A stretch of 64,000 bases of DNA from an uncultured Burkholderiales bacterium (GTDB lineage Bacteria; Pseudomonadota; Gammaproteobacteria; Burkholderiales; Burkholderiaceae). This document shows, piece after piece, positions 32,690 through 43,938 of this stretch (position 1 is its first letter; each line of letters opens with the position of its first letter). The notes under the pieces are model-generated. The model did no database searches and had not been told where the DNA came from. It worked only from the letters and a program-made list of their open reading frames with translations. The translations under genes were made by a program, and so were the position numbers. The stretch is taken from assembly GCA_946480465.1 (NCBI GenBank), contig CAMLJY010000032.1, positions 1 through 64,000 of the forward strand. Direction: 5' to 3'.

Positions 32690-33222
32690 CCCAGCGCCGC
32701 GGCGACGCGCCGCTCCAGCCCCGCGCGGTCATCCGCCCGGAAGCCGCGGTGGGCCAGCAGCACGCGGCGGTCCGGCGCGATCAGGAAGGAGCTGGGCATG
32801 GCCTTCAGGCCGAAGGCCTTGGCGCTCTCGCCCGCCGGATCGAAGGCGAGCGCGAAGTGCGCCGGCACCCGCGCGAGGAAGTCCTGCGCATCCTGCGGCC
32901 GCGCATCCAGGTTGACGGCGACGATGCGCAGGCCCGCGGCCTGGTGGCGCTGCTGCAGCTCGTTCATCCACGGGAAGGACAGCCTGCAGGGGCCGCACCA
33001 CGAGGCCCAGAAGTCCAGGTACAGCACGCGCCACGGTGGCGACGCGGGCTGCGAGGCGGGGGCATCCGGCAGCACCGGTTCACCGGTGCTGGTGCGCAAA
33101 GTGAGCGGCGGCGCCGCCTCGCCCTGCTGCGCCGGTGCGGCGCAGGTCACGCCGGAAGCCGCCGTGGCCAGGGCGGCCCGGAGCCAGGCGCGGCGATCAA
33201 GAGGGATGGCGGGCTCAGGCAT
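32686..33222 (-). CDS. TlpA-like periplasmic thioredoxin
   Basis: A 178-residue thioredoxin-fold protein. N-terminal DRRAWLRAALATAASG resembles a twin-arginine signal. The active site is WCGPC (Cys76 and Cys79), followed by SFPWMNELQQRH and the cis-Pro region KAMPSSFLI. It would reduce or oxidise disulfides in the periplasm, perhaps for the cytochrome c or the Cys-tailed DUF4266 protein. It overlaps the cytochrome gene by 8 bases and DUF4266 by 4. The ATG at 33222 was chosen for its signal peptide. Confidence 0.9.
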   Translation of the reverse strand: MPEPAIPLDRRAWLRAALATAASGVTCAAPAQQGEAAPPLTLRTSTGEPVLPDAPASQPASPPWRVLYLDFWASWCGPCRLSFPWMNELQQRHQAAGLRIVAVNLDARPQDAQDFLARVPAHFALAFDPAGESAKAFGLKAMPSSFLIAPDRRVLLAHRGFRADDRAGLERRVAAALG

Positions 33223-35272
33223 GCGGCGATTCTGATCGAGCGCGGCGCCGGCCGGGTGCGAAGCGCAGCACGGCCAGCGCCAGCACCAGCAGCGCCAGGG
33301 CGCCCGGCCGCAGCGCGCCGCCGCCGCCCTGGTTGCTGCGCGCCGCGGCGGATTCGGCCACCGACAGCGGCACCCGGCGCGGCTGGTCCTCGCCCGCCAC
33401 GGCCACCTGCAGCTCGGCGCCGAAGCGCACGTCCAGCCCCGCGGTCCACAGCACGTCGACCGCGCAGCCGCGGCCGGGCAGCAGGTCCAGGCCGTCGGCC
33501 GGGCAGCCGTCGCGCGCCGGCCGATCCAGCGTGAAGCCGCCGCCTTGCAGCGCGACGGCGCGCACAGGCAGCAGGCCGGCGCCGACGTTCTCGATCCACA
33601 CCCGCTGGCGGCCGCCCGCCACACCCGGCGCCGCCGGGAAGACGATGGCCTGCGGCCACAGCGCCAGCCGGCCCGCGGCGGGCATCCAGCGCTCGCCGGG
33701 CGCCGGGGCGGTGGACGGCGCTGCCGGCAGCGCGGACTCGATGCCGAGCAAGGCGGCAAGGTCCCCGGCTTCGAGGCGCAGGTGGCCGCGCGGCGGCGGC
33801 CCGGCCGGCGGGGCCAGGCCCATCAGCTCGAACGTGCAGCTGGCCGAGGGCGCCAGTGCCTCGCCCGGCCGGCAGCTGCCGCCCACCACCTGCACCGGCG
33901 GCGCACCGATGACGTGCGGCGCGGCCAGGGCCAGCGGCACGGCGCCCCGGTTCGCCAGCTGGAGCTCGCGCCGCTCTCCCGCCGCCAGCGCCAGCGCACC
34001 GGCATCGACCTGGAGCGGCGTGTCCGCGTCGCCTGGCGCATCGGGCAGGGGCTGCAGCGACAGCACCACGCGCTCCGGCTCGGCGCTGCCGTCGTGCGTG
34101 ATGCGCAGTTCGCCCGCCGCCGGGCCCTCGGCGTGCTGCACGCCCAGGTCGCAACCCGCGCCGGCGGGCAGCACCGCGCCCGTGGCGCAGCCGCCCGGCA
34201 GCAAGTTGAAGCCGGCATGGGAGACCGAGAGGCCGCCCAGCCGCACCGGCAGCGGGCCGCCGTTGTGCAGGCGCAGCGTGGCGCGGTCGCCCGTGGCGGC
34301 AAAGCGCAGCACCTGCCGCGACCCCTGCAGCGCGGGCGCCGGGGCCGGCAGCGCCCGGCCCTGCAGCGCCACCTCGGACACGCCGCCGGCACCGTCATGC
34401 CGCAGCCGCAGCAGCGCGGCGTGCGCATCCGCCGTGCGCGGCACGAAGCGCAGCGACAGCACGCAGAACCGGCCCGTCGTGAGCACGCGGCCGGCGTGGC
34501 AGTCGCCACCATCGATCACGAAGGCCGGCGAGGTGAGGTCGATGACGCCCAAGCTGAGCGGCTGCGGCGACAGGTTGCTCAGGCGCAGCTGCCGTGCCGG
34601 GCTCTCGGTGCCCGCTGCCGCCACGCCGAAGTCCAGCGCCGCGGTGCTGAGCGAGACCACCGCCGGCGGCCGCGACCTGCCGGCGCCGGCCAGCACCACG
34701 GCGGCCGGCGTCGGCAGGCCGTCATGGGCGATCAGCAGCCGCCCGCCGCGCGGGCCGCCGTCGGACGGCGCGAAGACCAGCTCGACCACGCATTCGCCGA
34801 AGCGCGGCAGCTGCGCCGGGCACGGGGGCGAGACGCGTTCGAAGTCGCCCTCGACCTGCAGCGACAGCCGGTCGATGGCGAGCTTGGTGCTGGCGCTGAT
34901 GACCACCCGCTGCGGCAGGCTGCGCTGGCCGACCACGGTCTCGCCGAAGTCCAGCCGCACCGGCGCGTTGCCGAGGTAAGCGGCGATGTCAGCCAGTTCG
35001 GCATCGCCGTAGTAGCGGCTGAAGACGCCCATGCCGCCGGTGTTCAGGGACACCGCGCGCTGGATCAGCGACACGGCATTGCGGCCCGACCAGATGTTGC
35101 CGAAGTTGTTGGCGACGGGCTGCTCGCTGTGGCAGTCGGCGCAGGCCAGCTCGCCCGCGACCGGCGGGGTCATGAAGAGGCGCTGGCCACGCGCCGGATC
35201 GGTCGCCTGCGCTGCCTGGACGATGCCCACGGCCACGGCGGCCAGCACGGCGGCGCGCAGACCTTGGCGCAT
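33215..35272 (-). CDS. Cytochrome c / ASH-repeat (choice-of-anchor D) protein
   Basis: A 685-residue exported protein: signal peptide to about residue 23, then a haem-binding CADCH (Cys44, Cys47, His48) in a small cytochrome c domain (to about 100). Several immunoglobulin-like ASH/choice-of-anchor D repeats follow (for example LDFGETVVGQRS near 108 and LDFGVAAAGTESPARQLRLSN further on). The C-terminus is GGGG, a hydrophobic stretch ALRPGALALLVLALAVL, then Arg-rich FAPGRRRAR, like GlyGly-CTERM sorting tails. It would sit at the membrane or cell surface and carry electrons. It begins the operon running to apbE. Other anchor types are possible. Confidence 0.85.
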   Translation of the reverse strand: MRQGLRAAVLAAVAVGIVQAAQATDPARGQRLFMTPPVAGELACADCHSEQPVANNFGNIWSGRNAVSLIQRAVSLNTGGMGVFSRYYGDAELADIAAYLGNAPVRLDFGETVVGQRSLPQRVVISASTKLAIDRLSLQVEGDFERVSPPCPAQLPRFGECVVELVFAPSDGGPRGGRLLIAHDGLPTPAAVVLAGAGRSRPPAVVSLSTAALDFGVAAAGTESPARQLRLSNLSPQPLSLGVIDLTSPAFVIDGGDCHAGRVLTTGRFCVLSLRFVPRTADAHAALLRLRHDGAGGVSEVALQGRALPAPAPALQGSRQVLRFAATGDRATLRLHNGGPLPVRLGGLSVSHAGFNLLPGGCATGAVLPAGAGCDLGVQHAEGPAAGELRITHDGSAEPERVVLSLQPLPDAPGDADTPLQVDAGALALAAGERRELQLANRGAVPLALAAPHVIGAPPVQVVGGSCRPGEALAPSASCTFELMGLAPPAGPPPRGHLRLEAGDLAALLGIESALPAAPSTAPAPGERWMPAAGRLALWPQAIVFPAAPGVAGGRQRVWIENVGAGLLPVRAVALQGGGFTLDRPARDGCPADGLDLLPGRGCAVDVLWTAGLDVRFGAELQVAVAGEDQPRRVPLSVAESAAARSNQGGGGALRPGALALLVLALAVLRFAPGRRRARSESPHA

Positions 35273-35278
35273 GGCCGG

Positions 35279-37189
<1,911 letters not shown>

Positions 37190-37207
37190 TCGCGGGACGG
37201 TGGAGGC

Positions 37208-37804
37208 TCAGCGCGCGATCAGCATCCGCAGCGTGCGCAGGATCACGCCGAGATCCGACCACAGCGTGGCGCGCGCAGCATACGCGGCCTGCAGCGCGAG
37301 CTTGCGCGGCAGGATGCGCTCGACGTACTCGCGCTCGGGATCGGCCGCCGCGGCCAGCAGCGCGGCTTCGTCCAGGTGATCGAGCGAGGCGGGGTCGGTG
37401 ATGCCGGGCCGCACCGCCAGCACCTGCTCGCGCAAGGCGGACGGGTAATGAGCGACGTAGCGCGGCACCTCGGGCCGCGGGCCGACCAGGCTCATGTCGC
37501 CTTTCACCACGTCGATCAGCTGCGCCAGCTCGTCCAGCCGGTGGTCGCGCAGGCGGTGGCCGACGCGGGTGATGCGGGCGTCGCGGCCGACGGTCACCTC
37601 CGGGCCCCGCGCGGGAGCGTCCGCCACCATGCTGCGGAACTTGTGGATGCGGAAGAGCCGGCCGTGGCGCCCCACCCGCTCCTGGCGGAAGAAGACCGGG
37701 CCCGGCGAGTCGAGCTTGATGGCCAGCGCCAGCAGGGCGAACAGCGGCAGCAGCAGCAGCAACGCGGTGCCGGCCACCAGCAGGTCGAACAGGCGCTTGG
37801 CCAC
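37208..37804 (-). CDS. Undecaprenyl-phosphate phosphosugar transferase, PglC-like
   Basis: A 198-residue monotopic phosphoglycosyltransferase of the bacterial sugar transferase family. It has a single re-entrant membrane helix (about 5-30), then SPGPVFFRQERVGRHGRLFRIHKFRSM, and the catalytic-side pieces LDELAQLIDVVKGDMSLVGPRPE. It starts a glycan by moving a sugar phosphate onto undecaprenyl phosphate. The short form without the extra N-terminal domain resembles PglC. With the PglF-like dehydratase and aminotransferase next door, the first sugar is probably an amino-dideoxy sugar such as bacillosamine. Confidence 0.93.
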   Translation of the reverse strand: MAKRLFDLLVAGTALLLLLPLFALLALAIKLDSPGPVFFRQERVGRHGRLFRIHKFRSMVADAPARGPEVTVGRDARITRVGHRLRDHRLDELAQLIDVVKGDMSLVGPRPEVPRYVAHYPSALREQVLAVRPGITDPASLDHLDEAALLAAAADPEREYVERILPRKLALQAAYAARATLWSDLGVILRTLRMLIAR

Positions 37805-37823
37805 GAGCGGGTCGGAGCGGCCC

Positions 37824-39017
37824 TTACGCGCCGAGCGCCGAGCGCACCGCGGCCACCACGCGCTCGGCGTCGGCGTCGCTCATGCCCGAGTAGATCGGCA
37901 GGCTCAGCATGCGCTCGTAGGCGCGCTGGCTGTGCGGGAAGTCCGCGGCCTTCAGGTGATAGCGGTCACGCCAGTAGGGCTGCAGGTGCAGCGGGATGTA
38001 GTGCACGCTGCAGCCGATGCCCTGCGCGAACAGGCGCTCGATGAAGCGGTCGCGCGCCGGTGCCTCGGCCGTGGCCTCGATCGCCGCGACTGCCTCGTCC
38101 GCCAGGCGGATGGGGTACAGGTGCCAGGCATGGCGCTCGCCCGCGGGTGCGGCCGGCGGCACGATGATCGGCAGGTCCGCGAAGGCGGCGTGGTAGCGCG
38201 CGGCGATCTCGGTGCGGCGCTGCTGGAAGCGCTCGGCCTTCTTCAGCTGCTGCAGCCCCAGCGCGGCAGCGATGTCGGTCAGGTTGTACTTGAAGCCGGG
38301 CGCGACGATCTCGTAGTACCAGCTCGGCACCTTGGCGGTGAAGCGGTCGAAGGCGTCGCGGCTCATGCCGTGCAGGCGCATCACCCTGGCGCGCCTGGCC
38401 AGCGCCTCGTCGCGGGTGACCAGCATGCCGCCCTCGCCCGTCGTGATGGTCTTGTTGGCATAGAAGCTGAAGACCGCGGCATCGCTGTCCAGCGTGCCGA
38501 CCAGGCGGCCGGCGCTGGTGCTGGGCAGCGCATGGGCGGCGTCCTCGACCAGCTTCAGGCCGTGGTGCTTCGCGATCGCCAGCAGCGCCGGCATGTCGGC
38601 CGCCAGGCCCCCGTAATGCACGGGGATGATGGCCCTGGTGCGCGGCGTGATCGCCGCCTCCACCAGCGCGGGATCGATGTTCAGCGTCGCGGGGTCGATG
38701 TCGACCAGGCGCACGTCGGCGCCCAGGTAGCGCACCACCTCGGCGGTGGCGGTGAAGGTGTGGGTGGTGGTGATGACCTCGTCGCCCGGGCCGATGCCGA
38801 TGGCTTCGAGCGCCAGGTGCAGGCCGGCGGTGGCCGAATTCACCGCGATGCAGTGCAGTCTGCCGTCGCCCAGGAACGCGGCGAAGTCGTCCTCGAAGCG
38901 CTTGGCCTTGGGACCGGTGGTGACCCAGCCGGACTTCAGCGTGTCGACGACCTCGGCGATCTCCTCGTCGCCGATCTCGGGCGCGGCAAACGGCAGGAAG
39001 GACAGCGATGAACTCAT
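37824..39017 (-). CDS. DegT/DnrJ/EryC1 sugar aminotransferase
   Basis: A 397-residue PLP enzyme with the internal aldimine Lys189 in [13 protein letters not shown], the EDAAHA motif (about 158-163) and an N-terminal [10 protein letters not shown] phrase common in ArnB/PglE/PseC-type enzymes. It likely aminates the 4-keto sugar made by the WbpM-like enzyme, giving a 4-amino-4,6-dideoxy sugar. The acetyltransferase that would complete bacillosamine (PglD) is not in the window, so the final sugar is uncertain. It is separated by 19 bases from the sugar transferase. Confidence 0.92.
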   Translation of the reverse strand: MSSSLSFLPFAAPEIGDEEIAEVVDTLKSGWVTTGPKAKRFEDDFAAFLGDGRLHCIAVNSATAGLHLALEAIGIGPGDEVITTTHTFTATAEVVRYLGADVRLVDIDPATLNIDPALVEAAITPRTRAIIPVHYGGLAADMPALLAIAKHHGLKLVEDAAHALPSTSAGRLVGTLDSDAAVFSFYANKTITTGEGGMLVTRDEALARRARVMRLHGMSRDAFDRFTAKVPSWYYEIVAPGFKYNLTDIAAALGLQQLKKAERFQQRRTEIAARYHAAFADLPIIVPPAAPAGERHAWHLYPIRLADEAVAAIEATAEAPARDRFIERLFAQGIGCSVHYIPLHLQPYWRDRYHLKAADFPHSQRAYERMLSLPIYSGMSDADAERVVAAVRSALGA

Positions 39018-39060
39018 GTCAGTGCCGCGGGGGTGGAGAGCGATGCGAGCGTGGGGGCGT

Positions 39061-39789
39061 TCATACGGGTTTCTCGATCCAGGCCAGCAGGTGCGTGCGC
39101 AGTGGCGGCAAGGCGTTGAACAGGGGATACAGCGACGGGTGCACGCGGCAGACGCCGCGCGCCAGCGGCGGCGCCAGCGTGAGCCGGCGGTGCCACAGGT
39201 TGCCGCGCGGGAACAGTGCCTTCACGCGCTTCAATGGCACGCCGCGCACGTCCGGGTTGCTCGGATTGTCGACGGTGAAGTCGTACCAGAGGATGCCGCC
39301 GCCCGGCGCCACCCAGGACCACATGCGCTCGGCCAGGCGCTGCCGGAACCCGTCGTCGAGCAGCGAGGAGAACACGGTGGACTGCAGCACCACGTCCGGC
39401 CGCGCGCCGTTCAGGTCCACCTCCGCCGCATCGCCCTGCCACAGCGTGACCGCGGCCGGCAGCAGCTTGCGCGCGAGGGCGAAGCGCTCGGGCAGCAGCT
39501 CGATGCCGGCCAGGTGCTCGGGCCGGAAGCCGAAACGCAGCAGCTCCAGCAGGTTGCCGCCGGCGCCGCAGCCCACTTCGACCACGCTGCGGCGCGACAG
39601 GTCGTGCCAGCCCAGGCGCGCGAACAGCTGCAGCATCGCGCGCTGGCGCTCGTGCACGGTCTGCCACACGTCGGGCTGCAGCAGGCTGTAGCGGTCGAGC
39701 GGCGCGCGGCGGGCATAACGTTCAGCGACCGCGTGTGGCTCGTGCGCCTCGTGCGCCTCGTGCGCCTCGTGGGAGTCGTGCATCGTCAT
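39061..39789 (-). CDS. SAM-dependent methyltransferase
   Basis: A 242-residue class I methyltransferase; motif I is [16 protein letters not shown] (about 69-84), then GIELLPERF and an [11 protein letters not shown] acidic loop. The N-terminus has repeated His-Glu-Ala units ([14 protein letters not shown]) coded by a 9-base tandem repeat. It overlaps the glycosyltransferase gene by four bases (ATGA), so it probably modifies a sugar of the same glycan or caps the chain. The exact acceptor is unknown. Confidence 0.85.
   Translation of the reverse strand: MTMHDSHEAHEAHEAHEPHAVAERYARRAPLDRYSLLQPDVWQTVHERQRAMLQLFARLGWHDLSRRSVVEVGCGAGGNLLELLRFGFRPEHLAGIELLPERFALARKLLPAAVTLWQGDAAEVDLNGARPDVVLQSTVFSSLLDDGFRQRLAERMWSWVAPGGGILWYDFTVDNPSNPDVRGVPLKRVKALFPRGNLWHRRLTLAPPLARGVCRVHPSLYPLFNALPPLRTHLLAWIEKPV
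39732..39776. repeat. 9-bp tandem repeat coding His-Glu-Ala units
   Basis: CGTGCGCCT is repeated three times exactly (39741-39767) with a degenerate unit on each side (39732-39740 and 39768-39776). It lies at the 5' end of the methyltransferase gene. Copy-number change would keep the frame and alter only the length of the His/Glu/Ala N-terminus. Confidence 0.8.
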
Positions 39790-41003
39790 CGCTGCATCGC
39801 CTGCAGAAAGCGCCGGGCCAGCACCGGGTAGGTGTGGTGCGCGGAAACATAGGCCCGCCCGCGCTCGCCCATCGCATGGCGTTCGGCGGGCGGGGTGGCG
39901 GCCAAGCGCCGCAGGCCATCGGCCACCGCCGCGGCCGACTGCGGCGCCACCGTCAGGCCGCAGCCGGATTCAGCCACGGGATCGTTGCCGGCGGCCACTG
40001 AATGCAGCACCGGCACGCCGCCCATCATGTAGTCCATCAGCTTGTTCGGCGCAATGCCGAAGCGGTAGATCGGCACCCGCTGCCAGCCGATGTAGGCGAC
40101 GTCGATCTGGGTCAGGAAGCTGGGGATCTGCGCCTTCGGGATCGGCGGCAGCAGCTGCACGTTGCCGATGTTCTCGTCGGCGATGCGGCGCGCCAGCCGC
40201 TCGCGCTCCAGGCCGTCGCCGACCATCACGATGGCCAGCGGGTCGCTGCGCAGCAGCTTGGCGGCGTCGAGCAGCACGTCCAGCGCGTTCGGCAGCCCCA
40301 TCGAGCCGGCATAGCCGATCACCATGCGGCCGGCCGCGCGCTGCACCGCGATGGCGGCGGCCACGTCCTCGCGCAGCGGCGGTGGCGTGCCCTGCCATTC
40401 GTCGAGCGTGATGCCGTTGGGCACGATGGCCAGGCGGCGCAGGTCCAGCCCGCGCGAGGCCATGTACTCGTGGACCACCGGCAGCATCGATATCACCCGA
40501 TCGGAGCGGCGGTAGGCGGTGGATTCGGCGGCGCGGCACAGCAGCACGAAGGGATGCCGGGGCGACATGCCGGACAGCTCGATCGGCGACAGCGGCCACA
40601 GGTCGTGCACCTCGAACACCAGCAGCGCGCGGGCGAAGCGCGCGATGCGTCGCGCGACCCAGATGTCCATCGGGTAGGTGGACGAGGCGATGACCACGTC
40701 GGGCTGGAACTCCTCGGCCAGGGCCCGCGCATCACGCCACAGCGGCCACAGGAAGCAGGCGATGTTCCGCAGCCGGCCGATGCCGTTGCCCGAGTAGGGC
40801 GGCGTCGGCAGCCAGCGGTAGCGGATGCCGTCGATCAGCTCGTCGCCCGGCACCGGCTGGCGCGTGCGCACGTGGCTGTGCGAGGCAGCGACGATCTGCA
40901 CCCGGTGCCCCAGGCGCACCCACTCGCGCGCCAGGTAGTACGGCCGGTACTCCATGCCCAGCGTGGGGCTGCCGGCATAGTGGTTGAGGTACAGGATGTT
41001 CAC
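39786..41003 (-). CDS. Glycosyltransferase family 4, WbuB-like
   Basis: A protein of about 405 residues with an N-terminal NILYLNHYAGSPTLGMEYRPYYLAREWVRLGH and a C-terminal donor domain (VIGYAGSMGLPNALDVLLDA, MVGDGLERERL, APNKLMDYMMGGVPVL). These are features of GT4 enzymes such as WbuB that add amino sugars. No ATG suits the start; GTG at 41003 is preferred, with another GTG two codons upstream. It retains the GT-B two-domain plan and would act on the cytoplasmic face, building the undecaprenyl-linked unit. Confidence 0.88.
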   Translation of the reverse strand: MNILYLNHYAGSPTLGMEYRPYYLAREWVRLGHRVQIVAASHSHVRTRQPVPGDELIDGIRYRWLPTPPYSGNGIGRLRNIACFLWPLWRDARALAEEFQPDVVIASSTYPMDIWVARRIARFARALLVFEVHDLWPLSPIELSGMSPRHPFVLLCRAAESTAYRRSDRVISMLPVVHEYMASRGLDLRRLAIVPNGITLDEWQGTPPPLREDVAAAIAVQRAAGRMVIGYAGSMGLPNALDVLLDAAKLLRSDPLAIVMVGDGLERERLARRIADENIGNVQLLPPIPKAQIPSFLTQIDVAYIGWQRVPIYRFGIAPNKLMDYMMGGVPVLHSVAAGNDPVAESGCGLTVAPQSAAAVADGLRRLAATPPAERHAMGERGRAYVSAHHTYPVLARRFLQAMQR

Positions 41004-41017
41004 GACCACTTCAGGCG

Positions 41018-42106
41018 TTAGCGCCAGCCCCGCATGTCGTGGCCGGCCTCCAGCGCATGCAGCCGCGCGACGAAGCGGTCCACCGCGGGATCGAACATCG
41101 CCTGCCGCGACACCCAGCCGTGGTTGGCCAGGCCGATGCGGTCGGCGCGCGGCGCCAGCTTGTCCAGCATCGGCGCATCGGGCAACAGCCCGTCGTCCAG
41201 CACCAGGCCGTTTTCGCCGCTGACCACCAGCTCGCGGTTGGCGGGCAGGTCCGACAGGATGGGCACGCAGCCGTGGGCCATGGCCTCCAGCACCGACACC
41301 GACACCGAGTCCGACTGCGGCAGGCTGATGTACCAGCGTGCCTGGGCGTACCAGCGGGCCTGGGCTTCGGCGTCCAGCCGGCCGACGAAGCGCACGCGGC
41401 CGCGTAATTCGGAAGCTTGCACCTGCTGCTCCAGTGCGGCACGCAGGGAGCCGTCGTTGGCCATCACCAGTTCCGCGTCCGGCCAGTCGCGCGCCACGGC
41501 GGCGAAGGCGGCCAGCACGCGCTCGGGCGCGTAGATCGGCTCCAGCCCGCGGTTGGCGAAGAAAAGGTGCGGCGATTTCGGACCCGGCGGCGGCGGCAGT
41601 ACCTCGAGCCCGAAGGGGAAGCTCATGACCTCGCGCGCACCCAGGGCCCGCATCTTCTCGGCCATGTGCAGCGAATCGCTGGTGCACAGGGTGCAGGCGC
41701 GCAGCACCCGGCGCGTCAACAGGCGCAGCGCGCGGCTGCGTTCGGGCGTGACCAGGATGTCCGAGCCCCAGGCCGAGCCGGCGATGCGCGCCGGCAGCCG
41801 CCACATGCGCTTGGCCAGCCAGGCCAGCGTGCCGTGCGAGGTCAGGTAGTGCGCATGGATCCAGTCCGGCTGGATGCGTTCCAGCCACGCCCCCACGCGC
41901 GGCAGGCTGCGCAGCAGCGCGGTGTTGCCGCCGGCGAAGTTGGGCCGCGTGTTCAGTGCCAGGCGCCGCTCGGGGGGCAGCAGCGCATCGAAGGCCGGAG
42001 CGAAACCGCGCGAGGAGATGGCGTACAGCTCCAGCCGCGGCTCCAGCGCGCGCGCCCACTTGACCAGGTGCGGGCTCTCGCCGTCCCCAAGCAGCACCAG
42101 CTTCAT
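41018..42106 (-). CDS. Glycosyltransferase family 4
   Basis: A 362-residue GT-B enzyme beginning MKLVLLGDGESPHLVKWARAL. It has IHAHYLTSHGTLAWLA, SAWGSDILVTPE and the donor-site region LPQSDSVSVSVLEAMAHGCVPILSDLPANRE (glutamate of the E-x7-E type). It likely adds a hexose or aminosugar in the same repeat unit. The ATG at 42106 overlaps the preceding acyltransferase stop by four bases, showing coupled translation. Confidence 0.9.
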   Translation of the reverse strand: MKLVLLGDGESPHLVKWARALEPRLELYAISSRGFAPAFDALLPPERRLALNTRPNFAGGNTALLRSLPRVGAWLERIQPDWIHAHYLTSHGTLAWLAKRMWRLPARIAGSAWGSDILVTPERSRALRLLTRRVLRACTLCTSDSLHMAEKMRALGAREVMSFPFGLEVLPPPPGPKSPHLFFANRGLEPIYAPERVLAAFAAVARDWPDAELVMANDGSLRAALEQQVQASELRGRVRFVGRLDAEAQARWYAQARWYISLPQSDSVSVSVLEAMAHGCVPILSDLPANRELVVSGENGLVLDDGLLPDAPMLDKLAPRADRIGLANHGWVSRQAMFDPAVDRFVARLHALEAGHDMRGWR

Positions 42107-42699
42107 CGGCGGTCCTCCGCGGGCAGCGCTGCGGCCCACGCTTCGTAGTCGGCACGCAGTTCGGGGTGGCGTTCCAGCCAGCGCCGGTCCGCCTCGCGCG
42201 CATCGCCCACCACCTGCGCCGGGTTGCCGGCCAGCACGGCGAAATCCGGAAACTCGCCGCGCACCACGCTGCCCGCGCGCACCACCGTGCCGCGCCCGAG
42301 GCGCGAGCCGGCCTCGATCAGGCTGTGCGGGCCGATGAAGCTGTAGGCGCCGATCACCACCGGTCCCGCCACCCAGCCCGGCCGTGGCCCCGCCCACTCG
42401 ACGAACCGCCGGCCCAGCAGGCGCTGCGAGCGGTGCGAGCTGTGGGTGACGATGCTGGCGTGGTGGGTGATCTGCACGCCCTCGCCGATCTCGACACCGC
42501 CGCTGGCCTCGATGAAGTTGAAGGGGCCGATGTAGACGTGGTCGGCGAGCGTGAGCCGGTCTTCGTGCTCGATGCAGGTGGACGGTGCGATGCGGGTGTG
42601 CGGCAGCCGGCGCCCCTGCGAAAGCTCGCCGAACAGCATGCGGTGCCACAGCACGCGGGCGGTCCAGCGGCGCAGGCGGTTGAACCAGCCACGCATCAT
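42103..42699 (-). CDS. Left-handed beta-helix acyltransferase
   Basis: A 198-residue hexapeptide-repeat transferase. Repeats run through YIGPFNFIEASGGVEIGEGVQI, ASIVTHSSH (catalytic-type His) and VVIGAYSFIGPHSLIEAGSRLGRGTVVRAGSVV, ending in the LAGNPAQVVGD motif. It probably O-acetylates a sugar of the glycan. It lacks the Rossmann N-terminal domain of PglD, so it is a poor candidate for the missing bacillosamine acetyltransferase. It overlaps both neighbours by four bases; tandem ATGs at 42699 and 42696 leave the start uncertain by one codon. Confidence 0.85.
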   Translation of the reverse strand: MMRGWFNRLRRWTARVLWHRMLFGELSQGRRLPHTRIAPSTCIEHEDRLTLADHVYIGPFNFIEASGGVEIGEGVQITHHASIVTHSSHRSQRLLGRRFVEWAGPRPGWVAGPVVIGAYSFIGPHSLIEAGSRLGRGTVVRAGSVVRGEFPDFAVLAGNPAQVVGDAREADRRWLERHPELRADYEAWAAALPAEDRR

Positions 42700-43928
42700 G
42701 CCGCGGCCTCCGGTCTCGCGTCCGCCACCGGCCAGGTGGCGAGCTTCATGAAGTACCAACCGAAATACGCGGCCGTGGTGATGGACACCGCCCAGCCCGC
42801 CGCGGCCAGATGGCCGAACTGCAGGCCGGCGGCCAGCGCGGCGATGAAGGCCGCCTGCCCCACCAGCGCCAGCTTCAGTGCCCAGGCCTGCGCGCCCCAG
42901 GCCATCGTGACCACGCCCAGCGGCGAGGCGACGAAGTGCACGCCGATGTACAGCGCCAGCGCGCGCGCCAGCTCGCCCGCCTCGCGCCAGCGCTCGCCGA
43001 AGGCCCAGGCGAAGGCGTCGGGCGCGAAGGCCCACAGCAGCAGCACCAGCGGCGAGGCGATCAGCGCCAGGGCAGCCATCGCCCGGCGCACGTCCTGGCG
43101 CGATGCCACGGTGGGCCGGCTGCCGGCCGCCGCCAGCCGCGGGTACAGCGCCTGCGACAGCGCACCACCCACCAGCGTGGCCGGTGCCTTCAGGTAGCGC
43201 AGCGCCAGGCCCCAGGCGCCACCGGCGGCCGCGCCCAGCTGCGCGGTGATCAGCGCCATGGTCAGCGTGTCCTGCAGCGCGCCCAGGAAGGCATGCGGGG
43301 TGTTGAGCAGCGGGAAGTCGCGGTGGCGCCGCGCGGCGGCGGCGATCTCGGCGCGCGCAGGCGCGGTGCCCCGGCCCAGCGGCAGGCGCAGCAGCGCCAG
43401 CGCGGCCGCGCCCGCGGCGATGGGCGCGGCGATCAATCCCGCGGCGCCCCCGTGGGCCAGACCCGCCGCCACCTGCGCCGCGGCACCACCACCATGCTGC
43501 AGCACCCGCGCGCCGGCCAGCGCGGCAAAGCGCTGGGCGCGCGTGGCCCACAGCGTGGCCAGCGACACCGCGCCGAGCACCGCAACGGCCAGCGGCAGCC
43601 ACAGCGGCCAGGCGGCATCGGCCTGCAATGCCCACAGCAGGGCAATAACGATGCAAAGCAGCGTCACCACGCCCAACAGCGACAGGCCCAGCAGGCGCAG
43701 CGCATCGGCCTCGCGCGCGTCGGCGGCCAGCGGCAGCGCGAACTCGTAGCGCGCGCAGGCCACCACGGCAATGTTGGCCGCCACCGCGGCGAACAGGTGG
43801 TAGACGCCGAACTCCTGCGGGCTGTACAGGCGCGTCAGCCACGGCCCCAGCAGCAGCGGCAGCGCCTGCGCCAGCGCGCCGCCGGTCAGCAGCGTCAGCG
43901 TCGCGCGCAGCAAGCTGGCCGGGGCCAT
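42696..43928 (-). CDS. Wzx-like polysaccharide flippase
   Basis: A 410-residue polytopic protein with about 12 hydrophobic helices and the MATE-like entry MAPASLLRATLTLLTGGALAQALPLLLGPWLTRLYSPQEFGVY typical of O-antigen flippases. It would translocate the undecaprenyl-linked repeat unit across the inner membrane. The ATG at 43928 is preferred; the longer frame overlaps the aminotransferase. No Wzy polymerase or Wzz regulator is seen in the window, so they must be elsewhere or the unit is not polymerised. Confidence 0.87.
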   Translation of the reverse strand: MAPASLLRATLTLLTGGALAQALPLLLGPWLTRLYSPQEFGVYHLFAAVAANIAVVACARYEFALPLAADAREADALRLLGLSLLGVVTLLCIVIALLWALQADAAWPLWLPLAVAVLGAVSLATLWATRAQRFAALAGARVLQHGGGAAAQVAAGLAHGGAAGLIAAPIAAGAAALALLRLPLGRGTAPARAEIAAAARRHRDFPLLNTPHAFLGALQDTLTMALITAQLGAAAGGAWGLALRYLKAPATLVGGALSQALYPRLAAAGSRPTVASRQDVRRAMAALALIASPLVLLLWAFAPDAFAWAFGERWREAGELARALALYIGVHFVASPLGVVTMAWGAQAWALKLALVGQAAFIAALAAGLQFGHLAAAGWAVSITTAAYFGWYFMKLATWPVADARPEAAA

Positions 43929-43938
43929 GCACGATCGG

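Noticed and set aside
39732..39776. On/off phase variation of the methyltransferase
   Set aside because: The repeat unit is nine bases, so gain or loss keeps the frame and cannot switch the gene off.
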